Below are positions 35,372 to 46,770 of a DNA stretch of 64,000 nucleotides, in pieces; position 1 is the first letter of the stretch, and each line of letters begins with the position of its first letter. The position numbers and the translations under genes are program-made. The notes under the pieces are model-generated. The model was not told the DNA's origin and made no database searches. It worked only from the letters and a program-made list of their open reading frames with translations. Origin of the DNA: Plotosus lineatus (taxonomy: Eukaryota; Chordata; Actinopteri; Siluriformes; Plotosidae); contig CM045733.1 of the NCBI GenBank assembly GCA_024760905.1, positions 69,513,501-69,577,500 on the forward strand, in the 5' to 3' direction.

Positions 35372-37046
35372 TTATATAGCGTGTTACCCAAGAAAGAGCA
35401 CCACAGATGCAGTGTTTGCTTTGAGGATGTTAATAGGGAAGTACAGAGAGGGTCAGAGGGAGCTGCATTGTGCCTTTATGGATCTGGAGAAAGCATATGA
35501 CAGGGTGCCGAGAGAGGAACTGTGGCATTGTATGAGGAAGTCTGGAGTGGCAGAGAAGTATGTTAGAGTGGTGCAGGACATGTATGAGAGATGTAAGACA
35601 GTGGTGAGGTGTGCTGTCGGTGTGACAGAAGAGTTCAAGGTGGAGGTGGGACTGCATCAAGGATCAGCTCTCAGCCCCTTCTTGTTTGCTATGGTGATGG
35701 ACAGGCTGACAGACGAGGTTATACAAGAATCTCCATGGACTATGATGTTTGCAGATGACATTGTGATCTGTAGTGAGAGCAGAGAACAAGCAGAGGAAAA
35801 TCTAGAGAGGTGGAGGTATGCCTTGGAAAGGAGAGAAATGAAGGTTAGCCTCACTAAGACAGAATACATGTTTGTGAACGAGAAGGACCCAAGAGGAACG
35901 GTGAGGTTACAGGGAGCAGAGATAAAGAAGGTGGAGGATTTTAAGTACTTAGGCTCAACAATCCAGAGCAATGGAGAGTGTGGAAAAGAGGTGAAGAAGC
36001 GTGTGCAGGCAGGTTGGAATGGATGGAGAAAAGTGTCCAATGTGATGTGTGATAGGAGAGTATCGGCAAGAATGAAAGGAAAAGTGTACAAGACGGTGTT
36101 GAGGCCAGCGATGTTGTATGGCTTAGAAACAGTGGCATTGAGGAAAAGACAGGAGGCAGAGCTGGAGGTAGCAGAGATGAAAATGTTGAGGTTCTCTTTG
36201 GGAGTAACAAGGATGGATAGGCTCAGGAATGAGTACATCAGAGGGACAGCAATATGTAAGATGTTTTGGAGACAAAGTCAGAGAGGCTAGATTGAGATGG
36301 TTTGGACATGTACAGAGGAGGGATAGTGAGTATATTGGTAGTAGGATGCTGAGGTTGGAACTACCAGACAGAAGGCCTAGAGGAAGACCAAAGAGAAGAT
36401 TTATGGATTTGTTGAAGCATGACATGAAGGTAGTTGGAGTAAGAGTTGAAGATGCAGAGGATAGGGTAAGATGGAGGCAGATGATTTGCTGTGGCGACCC
36501 CTGAAGGGCACAGCCGAAAGGAAAAGAAGAAGGAGAAGACCACCCTTGTATTAAGAGGTTGTCTCTGTGATCTTTGTGTTTACACTGTTTTGCGGACTTT
36601 TGTAACCCTAAGCAAATATGATTGGTGATGCACATCAGTGCAGGCTTGTGTTCAAAACGAGTTCAACGGCACCCTTGCGCACTTGAAAGACCGGAAGTCC
36701 ATATAACCCACAGCAAGTACACTACTTTCGGTATTGAGCGCCTGACATATTGTTTAGCGTTGATTGGCTGTTTTAAGCTTCATGTAAAGTGACTTGGTAT
36801 AAATAAGTGACTTATTTGAAATAAATGTTGATATTATTTGATGTATTTGATATTATTTTACAATGTTATGTTTATAATAATTGGTTTAGGGGTGTTTTAT
36901 GAGATACGGTAATGGTATTTATGGGTGTATAGTCGGTATGAGTGTCATACGTCACACGTCATATGTCACTATAACAACTTACGTTCACTTTCAACTTACG
37001 TTCGGCCGTCCGGAACCAATAAAAAATGTAAGTCAGGGAGCATCTG
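35154..37046. mobile_element. Tigger-like element (family T3) nested in the hAT element
   Basis: Ends CAGATGCTCCCCGACTTAGG and ...TAAGTCAGGGAGCATCTG with TA on both sides. The interior is noncoding apart from a LINE fragment inserted in it. Confidence 0.85.
35377..36540 (+). pseudogene. LINE 3' fragment: reverse transcriptase, RTE-like
   Basis: The 292-residue frame 35412-36290 carries RT blocks in order: CAFMDLEKAYDRVPREELW (about residues 20-38), GLHQGSALSPFLFAMVMD (80-97) and the catalytic box MFADDIVI (112-119), which is intact. RT homology extends upstream of 35412 (KSTTDAVFALRM). Near 36250 a frameshift moves the C-terminal part (LRWFGHVQRRDSEYIG ... RRPRGRPKRRFMDLLKHD) into the frame ending at 36504. 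The 3' end reads 'gtggcgacccctgaagggca' and 'ccgaaaggaaaagaagaagg'. It is 5' truncated beside a (TA)n(CA)n run. RTE-clade assignment is my inference. Its 3' end matches the tail of several SINE-A copies. Confidence 0.85.
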
Positions 37047-37576
37047 TATATTTCATGCCCCCCCGCCCCGCGAGCGACCATAAATGCTGTAGTACTGTAT
37101 TATTTATCTATAAATTGTTATTAGTACACCTCTGCCTAACATTGTGTTTTTATTAACATTAAAAAGAAAAAAGAAAGAAATATAGTTCAAATCAAATAAA
37201 AACTCCATTAACATTGTTTTTAATCTGTAATGGAAAAAATGTGCCTGAAAAAAAAATACATCCTTATCTAAACTCATTCAACGTGCTGTATTTATGTCTT
37301 AATATCGCCATCTTTCTCCACCTTTCTCTTCGTTCCTGTTCGAAATTTTTCGCGTTGTTTGGGGGGTTGTTTACTGCATTTCATATCGTAGCGTGACAAT
37401 GAGAGCGCTCCTGCCATCTAGTGGAGTGGAGGTGCAATTACACTTAATTCTTGTACACAATTCCAGAAAAGCATGTTCCCCAGGGTCCACCCGGCATCAT
37501 ACCGCGCCTCCCCTAGCATCATACTGTGCCCCCAAAGGGGGGCGCGCCCAACTATTTGAGAAGCACTGCTGTATAT

Positions 37577-38339
37577 CAATATTGTCCTCTTACATACACT
37601 TACTATTATAGTCTCTCTTAAAGTAGTCTTAGGAGGTTTTTACTTGCTGTTGTCACTTCTGCTGTGCCCATTTGGAATCAAAATCTACAATCTGCAAGCA
37701 CAATTCTGTAAAGTTCTATCATTGTTAAAAAGAACAATACAAATGAATGCAAATTTAATCAGCTTACACATCCACAACTTTTGTGTGTTGTGATATAACA
37801 GTGTATGTGCTGGCTGGCCTCGGTAAAAGGTCTGTGTCTATTGTATCAGTCAGATTGTCTCTTTTGTGAAACCGGGCCACGTTTCTTTGACAAGATAGTG
37901 CAAAATTTGGCTTAGGAACCCAAATGAATAGCACCAATCAGATTGTACCACAAGAACATGATTTATAGTGGCTGATTTTTTTTCTGTTCCAGGGTGTCCT
38001 GTCGGCTTAATATCCTCTTTTACATTCACTGTAATTACTTCCACCCCGTATATTCTCACTGATTCTTTCTTTATTTAGTCACCTTCCTGTATTTCACCCT
38101 TTTCCTCTCTCTCTCCATTTCTCTCTGTCATTCATATCCTTGGGTGCTCCTCTCTAGAGTTATATTACTACTCAGCTGGCTTCGCCTCCATGACTAGTTA
38201 GGTCCATGACTGTGACAAGCTTCCTAGCCATCCTTCCTCGCTCAGTGCTTTCCTCTTATGGTTTTAACCCCCACCCACCCCCCCACCCCTCTCTCTGCTG
38301 TATGAGGGGTTGGTTTCTCCTGCAGTGCTGAAGCTTTCT
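37577..38339. other. Intron sequence, nothing recognised
   Basis: No feature recognised beyond pyrimidine-rich runs after 38100. Confidence 0.4.
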
Positions 38340-38442
38340 GCATCGTTTTCTCTCTCTTCCCCCTCTCTCTCATCCTCTCTCTCTCTTGCTGTCTATCTCT
38401 CTCTCTCTCTTTCTCTCCTTCTCTCACTCACTCACTCACGCC

Positions 38443-38490
<48 letters not shown>
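38340..38490. repeat. Pyrimidine-rich (CT)n then (CA)n
   Basis: Interrupted CT at about 38340-38436 and CA at about 38447-38490. Confidence 0.9.
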
Positions 38491-38492
<2 letters not shown>

Positions 38493-39346
38493 CTTCTCCG
38501 CCACGCTCCATAATCCCACCTCAGCATGACAAACCGCAGCAGCAGAGACAGCAGAAGAGAGAAGCAGGAGAAAGAAAAAAGGAAGGAGTAAGGGAAGAAA
38601 GATAATCCATTGCAGGGAAAGAAGAGAAAGCGAACACACATTCGTTTATCGTTGTGTGGGAGATGTGGAAGTATGCGTCACTCTGTTGAAGTGCAACTGC
38701 CAAGTAGTCACAGTTTGAGAGAGAAGGAGGAGAGAGAAACCGAAAAGAAAGAAAAGGGGCTGTAACCGAGCAATGACATCAATCCCAAGAACTATAAACC
38801 CAATTTAATGTGACCTGGATTTGTTCTTTTGTTACCGTGTGAATAATAGCTACCAGCCAGAGAAGAAGTTTCATCACCCTCATTATTTACTTCCTCAGAT
38901 AAGGTGAAAGGTTGAAATCTCAATCTTGATTCAGTTGAAAATCTCAATCTGTGATGCTGGAAATTTAATCTTGTTTAACACAGTTTTAGTGATGAAAGGG
39001 TTTGTGAGCTTAATATCTAGATTCTGTTGCAACATTTTCTTTGCTTCCCTTTAATATTGTTCTGGATGTAATCAAACTTTCTAAGGTGAAACTCATCTGC
39101 ACTATGATGGCGATAAACAGGTTATGTATTTAAAATATGTTATCAGATCCATTACACATTTCACAACATTAAATAGGTTTTATACATTAAATGGCATGAA
39201 CTCCAAATAACTCACCTCATAATTGTGTTTTGATGATTTTTAAAGACATATATTTCATGCAAAGCTGTAATGAAAACTCGACTAATGTTATTTTCATTTA
39301 ATGATAATTTGAAATCTTCTTGTACTGACTGATTAGATGATTAGGG

Positions 39347-39395
<49 letters not shown>

Positions 39396-39839
39396 GTAAG
39401 TGTAACATATTTCATCTGCACAAATACATTATTGATTTTTGCCAGAAAACAAGGAGAATATATTTGTAAAGTATTATGACTTCATGTAAATGACAAATAT
39501 TTGATTTTTTGAATATTTTGTGTCGCAGAGGAGTCACTGGTTAATAGAATTCTGTAGTTGCACAAACTGGATATGAACAATTGTGCACTCTGACTGGATT
39601 CTCTATATCTAGGATATCAGCTCATATACCATGAGTACACAATAAAAAAAGACACGAGTTGCCGAACCAACAGAAGGCAACATAAACTCAACCCCCTCCC
39701 AATATAATCTCATCACACGTCTGATAGCTGAATCAATTTGACAAAATATCTCTAAAATATACTTATTCAGATAATAATTCATTCATTTTTCACAGTGCTC
39801 ACACCAAAAATGGGAAACACACAATAAACATGGTGCAGT
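38491..39839. other. Intron sequence with a (TC)n tract
   Basis: A purine-rich block at 38530-38760 and (TC)n at 39354-39392. No exon or transposon recognised. Confidence 0.45.
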
Positions 39840-40110
39840 ATTCATTCATTCATAATTCAATTAGGGTTGTGGGGAGATAGGGTAACCTATCTCGGCCAAC
39901 TCTGGGTGAAGACAAGATACAACCTGAACAGTTTACCAGTCCACTAGAGGGCCAACACACACAATCATTCACACTCACACTAAGGGGAGATTTGGATCTA
40001 GAAATTGGTCTCATGTGCATGTCTTTTTATCTGTGGGAGGAAATCGGGGACTCAAAGGAAAGACAATGGCAACATGCAAATTCCACACAGAAAAACCTTG
40101 GTCCACAGAA
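39840..40110 (-). mobile_element. SINE-B, tail and body, head lost
   Basis: Plus strand starts ATTCATTCATTCATAATTCA, includes GGGTAACCTATCTCGGCCAA, and loses similarity after ATTCCACACAGAAAAACCTT. Confidence 0.65.
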
Positions 40111-40651
40111 TATTACATTTATATAAATACCCTTTTGAAATTCACCCCTGGCTTCTTCTGCGATACACAGCTAGCAATTTATGATTTAGCTTTCTTGCTA
40201 TAGCGCTGGCCAAAATTTGTGACAACATTATTTGTAGACTCCCAAGAACATTGTTAGTACAGGTAACATTGAATGGTATCTAAATGTCTTAAAACATCGT
40301 CAGATGTTATAGTCACATTCATTTGCAAAGACTGAGTGTATGTGCACTGTAGATTCATTTTGGTACCTGTATGATTCACTGCAGTACGGATGTACACTGT
40401 CTTTGTCCCACGTTAGATGGTGCTGTACTTGGGAGTCTGAATATGTGTAACATTTTGCAAATCTCAAAACAAAGTTGTGAATAACATTCATGCGCAGGTT
40501 CTCAATAAACATGATGGTTTAACATTCTCACAATGTTCAAATAATATTTTGTGCAGAAAAACAAATTATGAGCTTTATGCAACATTGCTATAATGTTGCA
40601 GAATTTTGTGTTTCCTGGGTAGTCTGCATCACAGCAGAATTGTGGCATGTG
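40111..40651. other. Intron sequence, nothing recognised
   Basis: No feature recognised. Confidence 0.4.
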
Positions 40652-40975
40652 GTATTGGTGGCCTGGTGGTAAGATGCAGGATTGCTGATCATAAGGTTGG
40701 GGGTTCAAGCCCTGCTGTCAACAGTTGTCACTGCTGCCACCCCCAGTGCAGCTAACTAACTGAGTGATCAAAGGAAGGCCATGTCTCTTACTGTCTATGA
40801 TGAGAGGCATGTAAAAGAACCATTGCTGACTTTCAACAAGAGTAGGCTGTATAGCTGTCAGCATGCTTTTGCCCTGCGATGGCCTGACAATCTGCCCTTG
40901 CCCAGAGTTGGTTGAGATGGGTGCCAGCCTCCCCGCGACCCTAAAGGATTAAGAGGTTCAGAAAATGAATGAATC
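40652..40975 (+). mobile_element. SINE-A with L2-like tail, full length
   Basis: Head GGTGGCCTGGTGGTAAGATG, box B-like GGGGGTTCAAGCCC, body (CCATGTCTCTTACTGTCTAT, TAAAAGAACCATTGCTGAC), tail CGCGACCCTAAAGGATTAAG ending 'cagaaaatgaatgaatca'. Confidence 0.85.
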
Positions 40976-41436
40976 ACTTGAGGCCCTGTAATGTTGTTAT
41001 TGTTGACCTGAGTGAAACTAGGCTCTTGGATCAAGTATTGCTAAATAAGGAAGAAATTGAGTACGCCTTAATGTGGGAAGCTTATGCCTTTTTTAGTCAT
41101 CATCAGCGTGGCATGTAAGTGGTGATCAAGAGCTCACTTCTATCCAGAATAAAACACTTGTTGGAATAAGTGAAAGGCTAATAGCCTTCAATATCACCCT
41201 TCCAAGTAGCACTTTGCTAATGTTCTTAGTGCCTTGGCAATAACAATACAGTCTGAAAATCAAGCTAAAGGTCATTTCTGTCAACTGTTGGTTGGGGCTT
41301 CTTGGTGGATTCCCAAGAGTAATAAGATGCGCTTGGTTGGTGACACCAATCCAGGGATACACTAGATAAATAAAACATCAAAGAGTATACCTAGTGCAGA
41401 TGGAGTTAGCATAGCCAATACAAACAGTTCAGTTCA
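40976..41436. other. Intron sequence, nothing recognised
   Basis: No feature recognised. Confidence 0.4.
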
Positions 41437-41783
41437 GTTCATTTTCTGTACCCGTTTAATCCTAATTTGGGTCGTGGGGAGGCTGGTGCCCATCCCAGCC
41501 AACTTCGGGCGAGGGCAGAGTACACCCTGGACAGCTCGCCAGGCCATCGCAGGGCAGAAACACGCTGACGGCTTTGCGGCCTACTCTTGTCGAAAGTCAG
41601 CAATGGTTCTTTTACATGCCTCACACCATAGACAGTGAGAGACATGGCCGGCCTTTGATAACCCAGTTAGCTCCACTGAAGGGGGGGGGGGGGGCAGTGA
41701 CAACCTTGTGGAGAGTGGGACTCGAAGCCCCAACCTTTGGATCAGCGATCCAGTGCCCTATACCACTAGACCACCACTGCCCG
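41437..41783 (-). mobile_element. SINE-A with L2-like tail, full length
   Basis: Best-preserved minus-strand copy: plus strand starts ATTTTCTGTACCCGTTTAAT and ends GACCACCACTGCCCGC. A poly-G run at about 41681-41694 interrupts the body-head junction. Confidence 0.9.
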
Positions 41784-43690
41784 CTCAATACAAACAGAAT
41801 ATGACAAAATAATAAATAAATAAATATGTCATGCATATATCTCTGTCTGAACTCTTGTGCATAATCAGTTAGATTGCTGCATTAACTACCGTATGACTGT
41901 GGCCAAGTTTCATCTGGGCGTGTGCTCACAGTTGCAATAGCAAACGTTCTCTAGTAACATGGCAATGAAAATATAAACTATTTTTAACCAGGTATGAAGT
42001 CTATACAGAGAAATCTTAGCACAAAGTCCATAGTACGGACTCACCTGAAAACTTAAGAACATGCTGAATACTGCTCCGAAATCTCGCCATGAAAAGACAG
42101 CACACAGCGCAGCTAGCTGATGGCTAACTTGGAAATTGGATACATCCCAGTACAGATAAACAATTAATAGCCTGGGCATTGACTAGTCAGATTGTGTGTT
42201 TTGTTCAGCATCAACCTGGAAAGTATCACAATTAGCATACATCTGTAGACCCAACTGTGGACTACATTTTCAACCAAGTACATTTGTTGAAGTTCCATAG
42301 GCTGAAAAACCTGTAGCATATTTGACATGATTTTGGAGTAAGGAAACTTAGAAAGTGCTGATACCAACACCAAGATGCATTTACAGCTTAAAACATTTTA
42401 CTGTGTGGATTGAAACATCCTGTGTGATAGGCATCTCAAATATGGGTTTCCATCCAAAGTTCTCGACATTTTTCTTCAGTCCAGGGTTGACTCATGATCT
42501 TTGTGCTAAAGTGCATAAGTGACTTACCAGTAAAGTTATGAACCCTGATCAACCCTGCCTGCCTTCAGATACCTTGAGGTACTCAAAGTCCTTCCATTAT
42601 TCCAGGATCTGGGCACTGACAGATCTAGGATCTACAGCGATGACCTAGAAGTCGGGCTAAACATGCATCAGTCAATTCTGAAAGAGCTAAAAACATTTGC
42701 ACACAAGATCTTTGTCCATCTTTTTGGTTGGGATCTGTTTTGGAGACATCATATAAGCACATTATGAAAGTCTTGGTGTACAAACACACTGAAATCAAAT
42801 TACAGACTTTGCTAAGGTTGTCCAAGATCAAGGCCGAGAAGCTGGAGAATGTTGCTGATCAGGACATCTAGGTCTAGATAAGACACACAAACTAGAGCAA
42901 GAGAGGTCAACCGAGGGTTTTCACGACTGAAAACCACTGAAGCAAGGGGATCCAATGCATTGTTGGGGAAAGAACTTGTATATGCTTCATTTGAAGTAAC
43001 ATGTGCGGTTCCCAGATTGATCTTTTCAGTCATTACTTTTACAGCATTTGTAAGATGCCCTTCTCAGAAACTTGCCAGTTTTATCTCATTTGGACAAAAG
43101 AGTAGTTAAGGATTTGGGTCTTTCACAAGGAATCAACAATGTCAACTTGGAGGGACTTCTAAGCATTAACCCAGAGCCGCTACTGCCCCATTGAAACTGT
43201 TGATAAATATAACAGTAGAAGTTTTGATCACAAATGATGGGTTCAAGAAAGCAAGCATATGGTTGCATGTGTCTGCTTGAATGGTTTGCACTTCACCTTG
43301 ATGTTACTGTAGTTATCAGTAAGTGTTCTTGAGATAACATGAATTGTATATGCTATAAAGCAGCAGTGCCATTAGCTCTGACTGGCAACTGAAAACCGCA
43401 ATCTGCTTATTTTGCATTTGAGTTCTCGAATTGAGTTGTCCTTGTAATGTTAGCCCTTGGTATGTATGTGTACATACTATGTATGTGTCTTTGTACTCTC
43501 AAGAGTGCGTAAAGGTGTAGGTGGAGGAGAGTGAATGTCGCAGAAAGGCTGGATATGATTCTCTATGCCCTCTCAATCTTTTTCCTCTTTCCCCATCCCC
43601 CTCCTTAGTTAGAGTGATACAACTCTCAGAAAATGCTGATTTGAGTTGAAAGCCCTCATGCACAACTGCAGTGTGCTGCAGGTTCACAGC

Positions 43691-43693
<3 letters not shown>
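41784..43693. other. Intron sequence, nothing recognised
   Basis: No transposon terminus or exon found. Minus-strand reading frames at 42620-43270 are short and show no recognisable domain. Confidence 0.4.

Positions 43694-43734
<41 letters not shown>
43694..43734. repeat. (AC)n microsatellite
   Basis: A pure AC run. Confidence 0.9.
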
Positions 43735-43735
<1 letters not shown>

Positions 43736-43804
43736 TACAATGAGCAAACACACCTATAGACATACCAACACACATACTGTGTCCATTGTGAGAAGAATAA
43801 GGAG

Positions 43805-43882
43805 AAGGGTGCAGGACTCTAACCCAGGACTTCTTTCTTGCTGGGAGGTAGACGTGCTTATCACCACGTCATCATGCTGCCC
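43805..43882 (-). mobile_element. SINE-B head fragment
   Basis: Only the tRNA-like head is left (plus strand GACTCTAACCCAGGACTTCT, GTAGACGTGCTTATCACC). Confidence 0.6.
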
Positions 43883-43980
43883 ACACAACTAAAGCCATTT
43901 AAGGACGCTATAATACTTAGCTATCCAAAGTGCCTCAAAGGAATGTGTATTTTTACAGTACATGTATTAGTATTGTCCAT

Positions 43981-44280
43981 TAATTCATTTTCTGAACCAT
44001 TTGATCCTAATTAGGGTCATGGGGAGGTTGGTGCCCATCTTAACCGACTCTGGGTGAGGGAAGAGAACATCCTGGGCAGCTCGCAAGGCCATTGCAGGGC
44101 AAAAAAGCTGACAGCATTACAGTGGCCTACTCTTTATGAATAACAGCGATAGCTCTTTTACATGCCTCTCACCACAGTAAGACAGTAAGAGACATGGATG
44201 GCCTTTAATAACCCAGTTAGCTGCACTGGATGGGGGGGAAGGGGGTAAGAACCTGGTGGTAGTGAGGCTTGAACCAATGA
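43981..44280 (-). mobile_element. SINE-A with L2-like tail
   Basis: Plus strand starts TTCATTTTCTGAACCATTTG; body shows a small duplication (GTAAGACAGTAAGAGACATG). The head is partly lost after GGCTTGAACC. Confidence 0.8.
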
Positions 44281-44289
44281 ATATTATAA

Positions 44290-44440
44290 TTCATTCATTC
44301 ATTTTCTGAACCAATTAATTCTGAGCAGGAACATGGGGAGGCTGGCACCCATCCCAGCCAACTCTAGGCAAAGTCAGAGTACACCCTGGACAGCTTGCCA
44401 AGCCATCACAGGGCAGAAACAAGCTGATGGCAATGCACCC
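44290..44440 (-). mobile_element. SINE-A, L2-like tail only
   Basis: Plus strand starts TCATTCATTCATTTTCTGAA and stops after GCAGAAACAAGCTGATGGC, where an ATT repeat and another SINE-A copy begin. Confidence 0.75.
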
Positions 44441-44470
44441 TATTATTATTATTATTATTATTATTATTAT
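44441..44470. repeat. (ATT)n at a SINE-SINE junction
   Basis: Ten ATT units lie exactly between two SINE-A copies with different tails. Confidence 0.9.
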
Positions 44471-44752
44471 GAGATTTGGCAGAGGTTTTTACGTCGGATG
44501 CCCTTCCTGTCACAACCCTTTTAGTAAGGGACAGAAACACGCTGACGACTTTGCAGCTCCTCTTTACGAAAGTCAGCAATGGTTCTTTTACATGCCTCTC
44601 ACTATAGACAGTGAGAGACATGACCCGCCTTTGATAACCCAGTTAGCTGCACTGGGGGGGACAGTGACAACCTTGTGGAGAGTGGGACTCCAACCCCCAA
44701 CCTTTGGATCAGCGATCCAGCACCCTATACCACTAGGCCACCACTGCCCCAA
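44471..44752 (-). mobile_element. SINE-A with LINE-matching tail (end missing)
   Basis: Plus strand: ACGTCGGATGCCCTTCCTGT (LINE-type tail), body GGTTCTTTTACATGCCTCTC, and head to GGCCACCACTGCCCC. The very end of the tail is replaced by the ATT repeat. Confidence 0.85.
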
Positions 44753-44884
44753 TTAGAATATAATGTAGAATGTAGAATGAAATAATAATACGAAAAAGTA
44801 GAGCTACACAAAGAACTTTATGGAAACATAATACAGTATACACAGGAAAAAAAAACGGATGCATTAAAAATAAGAAAAAAAGCT

Positions 44885-45232
44885 AAGCAATGTGGACTGC
44901 TGTTGTACTGTCACCTCACAATGAGAACGATCATGAACGATTCTTGGCTAAAGGGCATTTTTGTGTAGAGTTTGCATGTGTGTAAAATACCCTATGCGTG
45001 TATAGTTACTTTACAGAGTCAAAAGACATGAACACGCTTACTTTAAATTATTCATAGGTGTGAATGTGAATGGCTGTTTGTTTTATTTTTAGCCCTGCAG
45101 TTGATGTACAACCAGGATGTACACTGCCTATTGCCCAAAGCCAGTTTGGATTGGCTCCAGCTTCCACCACAACTCTGATGCTTAAGGTTTGGATAATGGA
45201 TGAGTCCTTGGATGGATAGATGAATGAAAAGT
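44885..45232 (+). mobile_element. SINE-B with L2-like tail, diverged
   Basis: Head around GTACTGTCACCTCACAATGA, body GTAGAGTTTGCATGTGTG, tail GGATTGGCTCCAGCTTCCAC followed by 'gatggatagatgaatga'. Confidence 0.7.
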
Positions 45233-45423
45233 AATTGTTATCAACTTTTAAAAAATCTACAAAAAAAAGTTTGTCTAATATTCAAGAACTGAAGGCATGT
45301 TTTCCTCTTGTTTAGCACTTAGTTAATTATTTTGGATCTGTTCATGAACAGGATGTAAAACCCATCCAGCTCATTGTGTTGGATGTACTTACTGGGTAGA
45401 CAGCAGGACATAATCAAGAGTTT

Positions 45424-45483
<60 letters not shown>
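45424..45483. repeat. (GT)n microsatellite, 60 bp
   Basis: A pure GT run. Confidence 0.95.
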
Positions 45484-45488
<5 letters not shown>

Positions 45489-45963
45489 ACATGCATGTTG
45501 GAGAGACCAAAAATGCAGAAGATTCCAGCTTTTCTGGGTGAACCCGAAAATTTTCAAAGCCAAACATGACTTGTAATCTCTCCAGTTCAGTAGGAAATGC
45601 ATGATACAGATCTTCAGGAAGCTATCTAGAGGTCATTGTTGTAAGGTTCTCAAACCACCGAACCTGGCTTTTCCGGATTTTGTTGGACCAGGCTCTTATC
45701 CTATGACAGCTAGTAAGCTCAGTAGTCCTGTAAAAAAACTCATTTCTATGAGCTCATTCTTTCTTTCACTAACCCCATCTCATGGACATAGGTAAGGAGG
45801 GGGGATGTAGAATTCCTGCTGAATGGAGAAATGGAGAACTTTGTCTGTAAACTAAGCACCTGCTTCACCATGACTGACTGGTACATTGCCTGCAACAGTG
45901 CCCATTCTATCAGTCAACCTTGCAATCTCTTTTTCCTTCACCCATAAGTAAGGTATCAAGATA
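45484..45963. other. Intron sequence, nothing recognised
   Basis: No feature recognised. Confidence 0.4.
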
Positions 45964-46043
45964 CAGTCAGACCAGCGTATCGATAGGGAATGCATTCAAA
46001 GTACTAATGTGAATGGACAAAATACAGATCCGAAAGCTGTCAT

Positions 46044-46118
<75 letters not shown>

Positions 46119-46151
46119 GGTACCCATTCAAGAGATATAGTGGTCCCACTG
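45964..46151. mobile_element. Small TA-flanked MITE (family T4) containing (CT)n
   Basis: Ends CAGTCAGACCAGCGTATCGA and (right end, reverse complement) CAGTGGGACCACTATATCTC match imperfectly and are flanked by TA. Most of its 188 bp is a (CT)n run at 46044-46119. Confidence 0.6.
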
Positions 46152-46570
46152 TACTTAAATTTTATCTACCGCTGCTAGGTGTGTCCCCTCACCTATGGAA
46201 TTCTCAATTTTCTGTTACCAGACTGAACTATGGCCTTGGCCGTGGAGATACTTTCATGATATTTTCATCCCACGTGTTCATGAAAATGTTCATACACGTG
46301 TAAGATGTTGCCTATATATGATTCACTATGAAAGTTTCTTGACTGGCAGAGTAATCTCAACCACAGAGATGAATTCCAAAATATCACATATTCCTGGCAC
46401 AGGGTCCTGAAGGGGAACCAGTATTAGTCATCCTTATAGCATAATTTGTTCATATTGTAATACATGTATGCGATACAGAGCTGATTTTAACATAAATTAC
46501 CATAAAAAGCACTATACCGGGCAATTTTATCCAATGTATTTCGAGTGGGTGGTGAACCAATGTGGACCAA
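46152..46570. other. Intron sequence, nothing recognised
   Basis: No feature recognised. Confidence 0.4.
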
Positions 46571-46770
46571 TGTGTTATGTTTTCCGCGATTTCTTCGCTT
46601 GTTGTTTGTGCAGCTATATGCTTTGTATGCCATTTTCCTGGTGACACAGCTCAGCACTGGCTGATAATTTGTGATCTTAGACTGGTGTCTTCTGCATGCA
46701 GTACAGCCAATAGGACAAAACAACAAATTCGTGTTACTACCAGGGTTGGAACAGCCGGTGAAGAAGGCAA
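46571..46770. repeat. Unclassified dispersed repeat R1, copy 2
   Basis: Matches 11989-12184 in the same orientation: shared blocks include TGTTTGTGCAGCT, GGCTGATAAT and AGGACAAAACAAC. No ends or coding frame are evident. Confidence 0.7.

Larger units (their letters stand above)
35100..37568. mobile_element. hAT-type MITE with 8-bp duplication, host of nested insertions
   Basis: Outer ends CAGTGCTTCCCAATTATTTT and (right end, reverse complement) CAGTGCTTCTCAAATAGTTG form imperfect terminal inverted repeats followed by C-rich subterminal blocks. The 8-bp duplication CTGTATAT flanks it exactly (35092-35099 and 37569-37576), the size expected for hAT transposons. Without its nested insert it would be roughly 575 bp and noncoding. 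Confidence 0.85.

Noticed and set aside
35657..36238. Minus-strand frame of 193 codons
   Set aside because: It is the antisense shadow of the LINE reverse transcriptase on the plus strand.
35412..36290. A 292-codon frame as a host gene
   Set aside because: It carries RT motifs with FADD, lies inside nested transposons and has a frameshift; it is a LINE fragment.
42620..43270. Minus-strand frames resembling a spliced gene
   Set aside because: Several short frames with stops between them and no recognisable domain or consistent splice sites.
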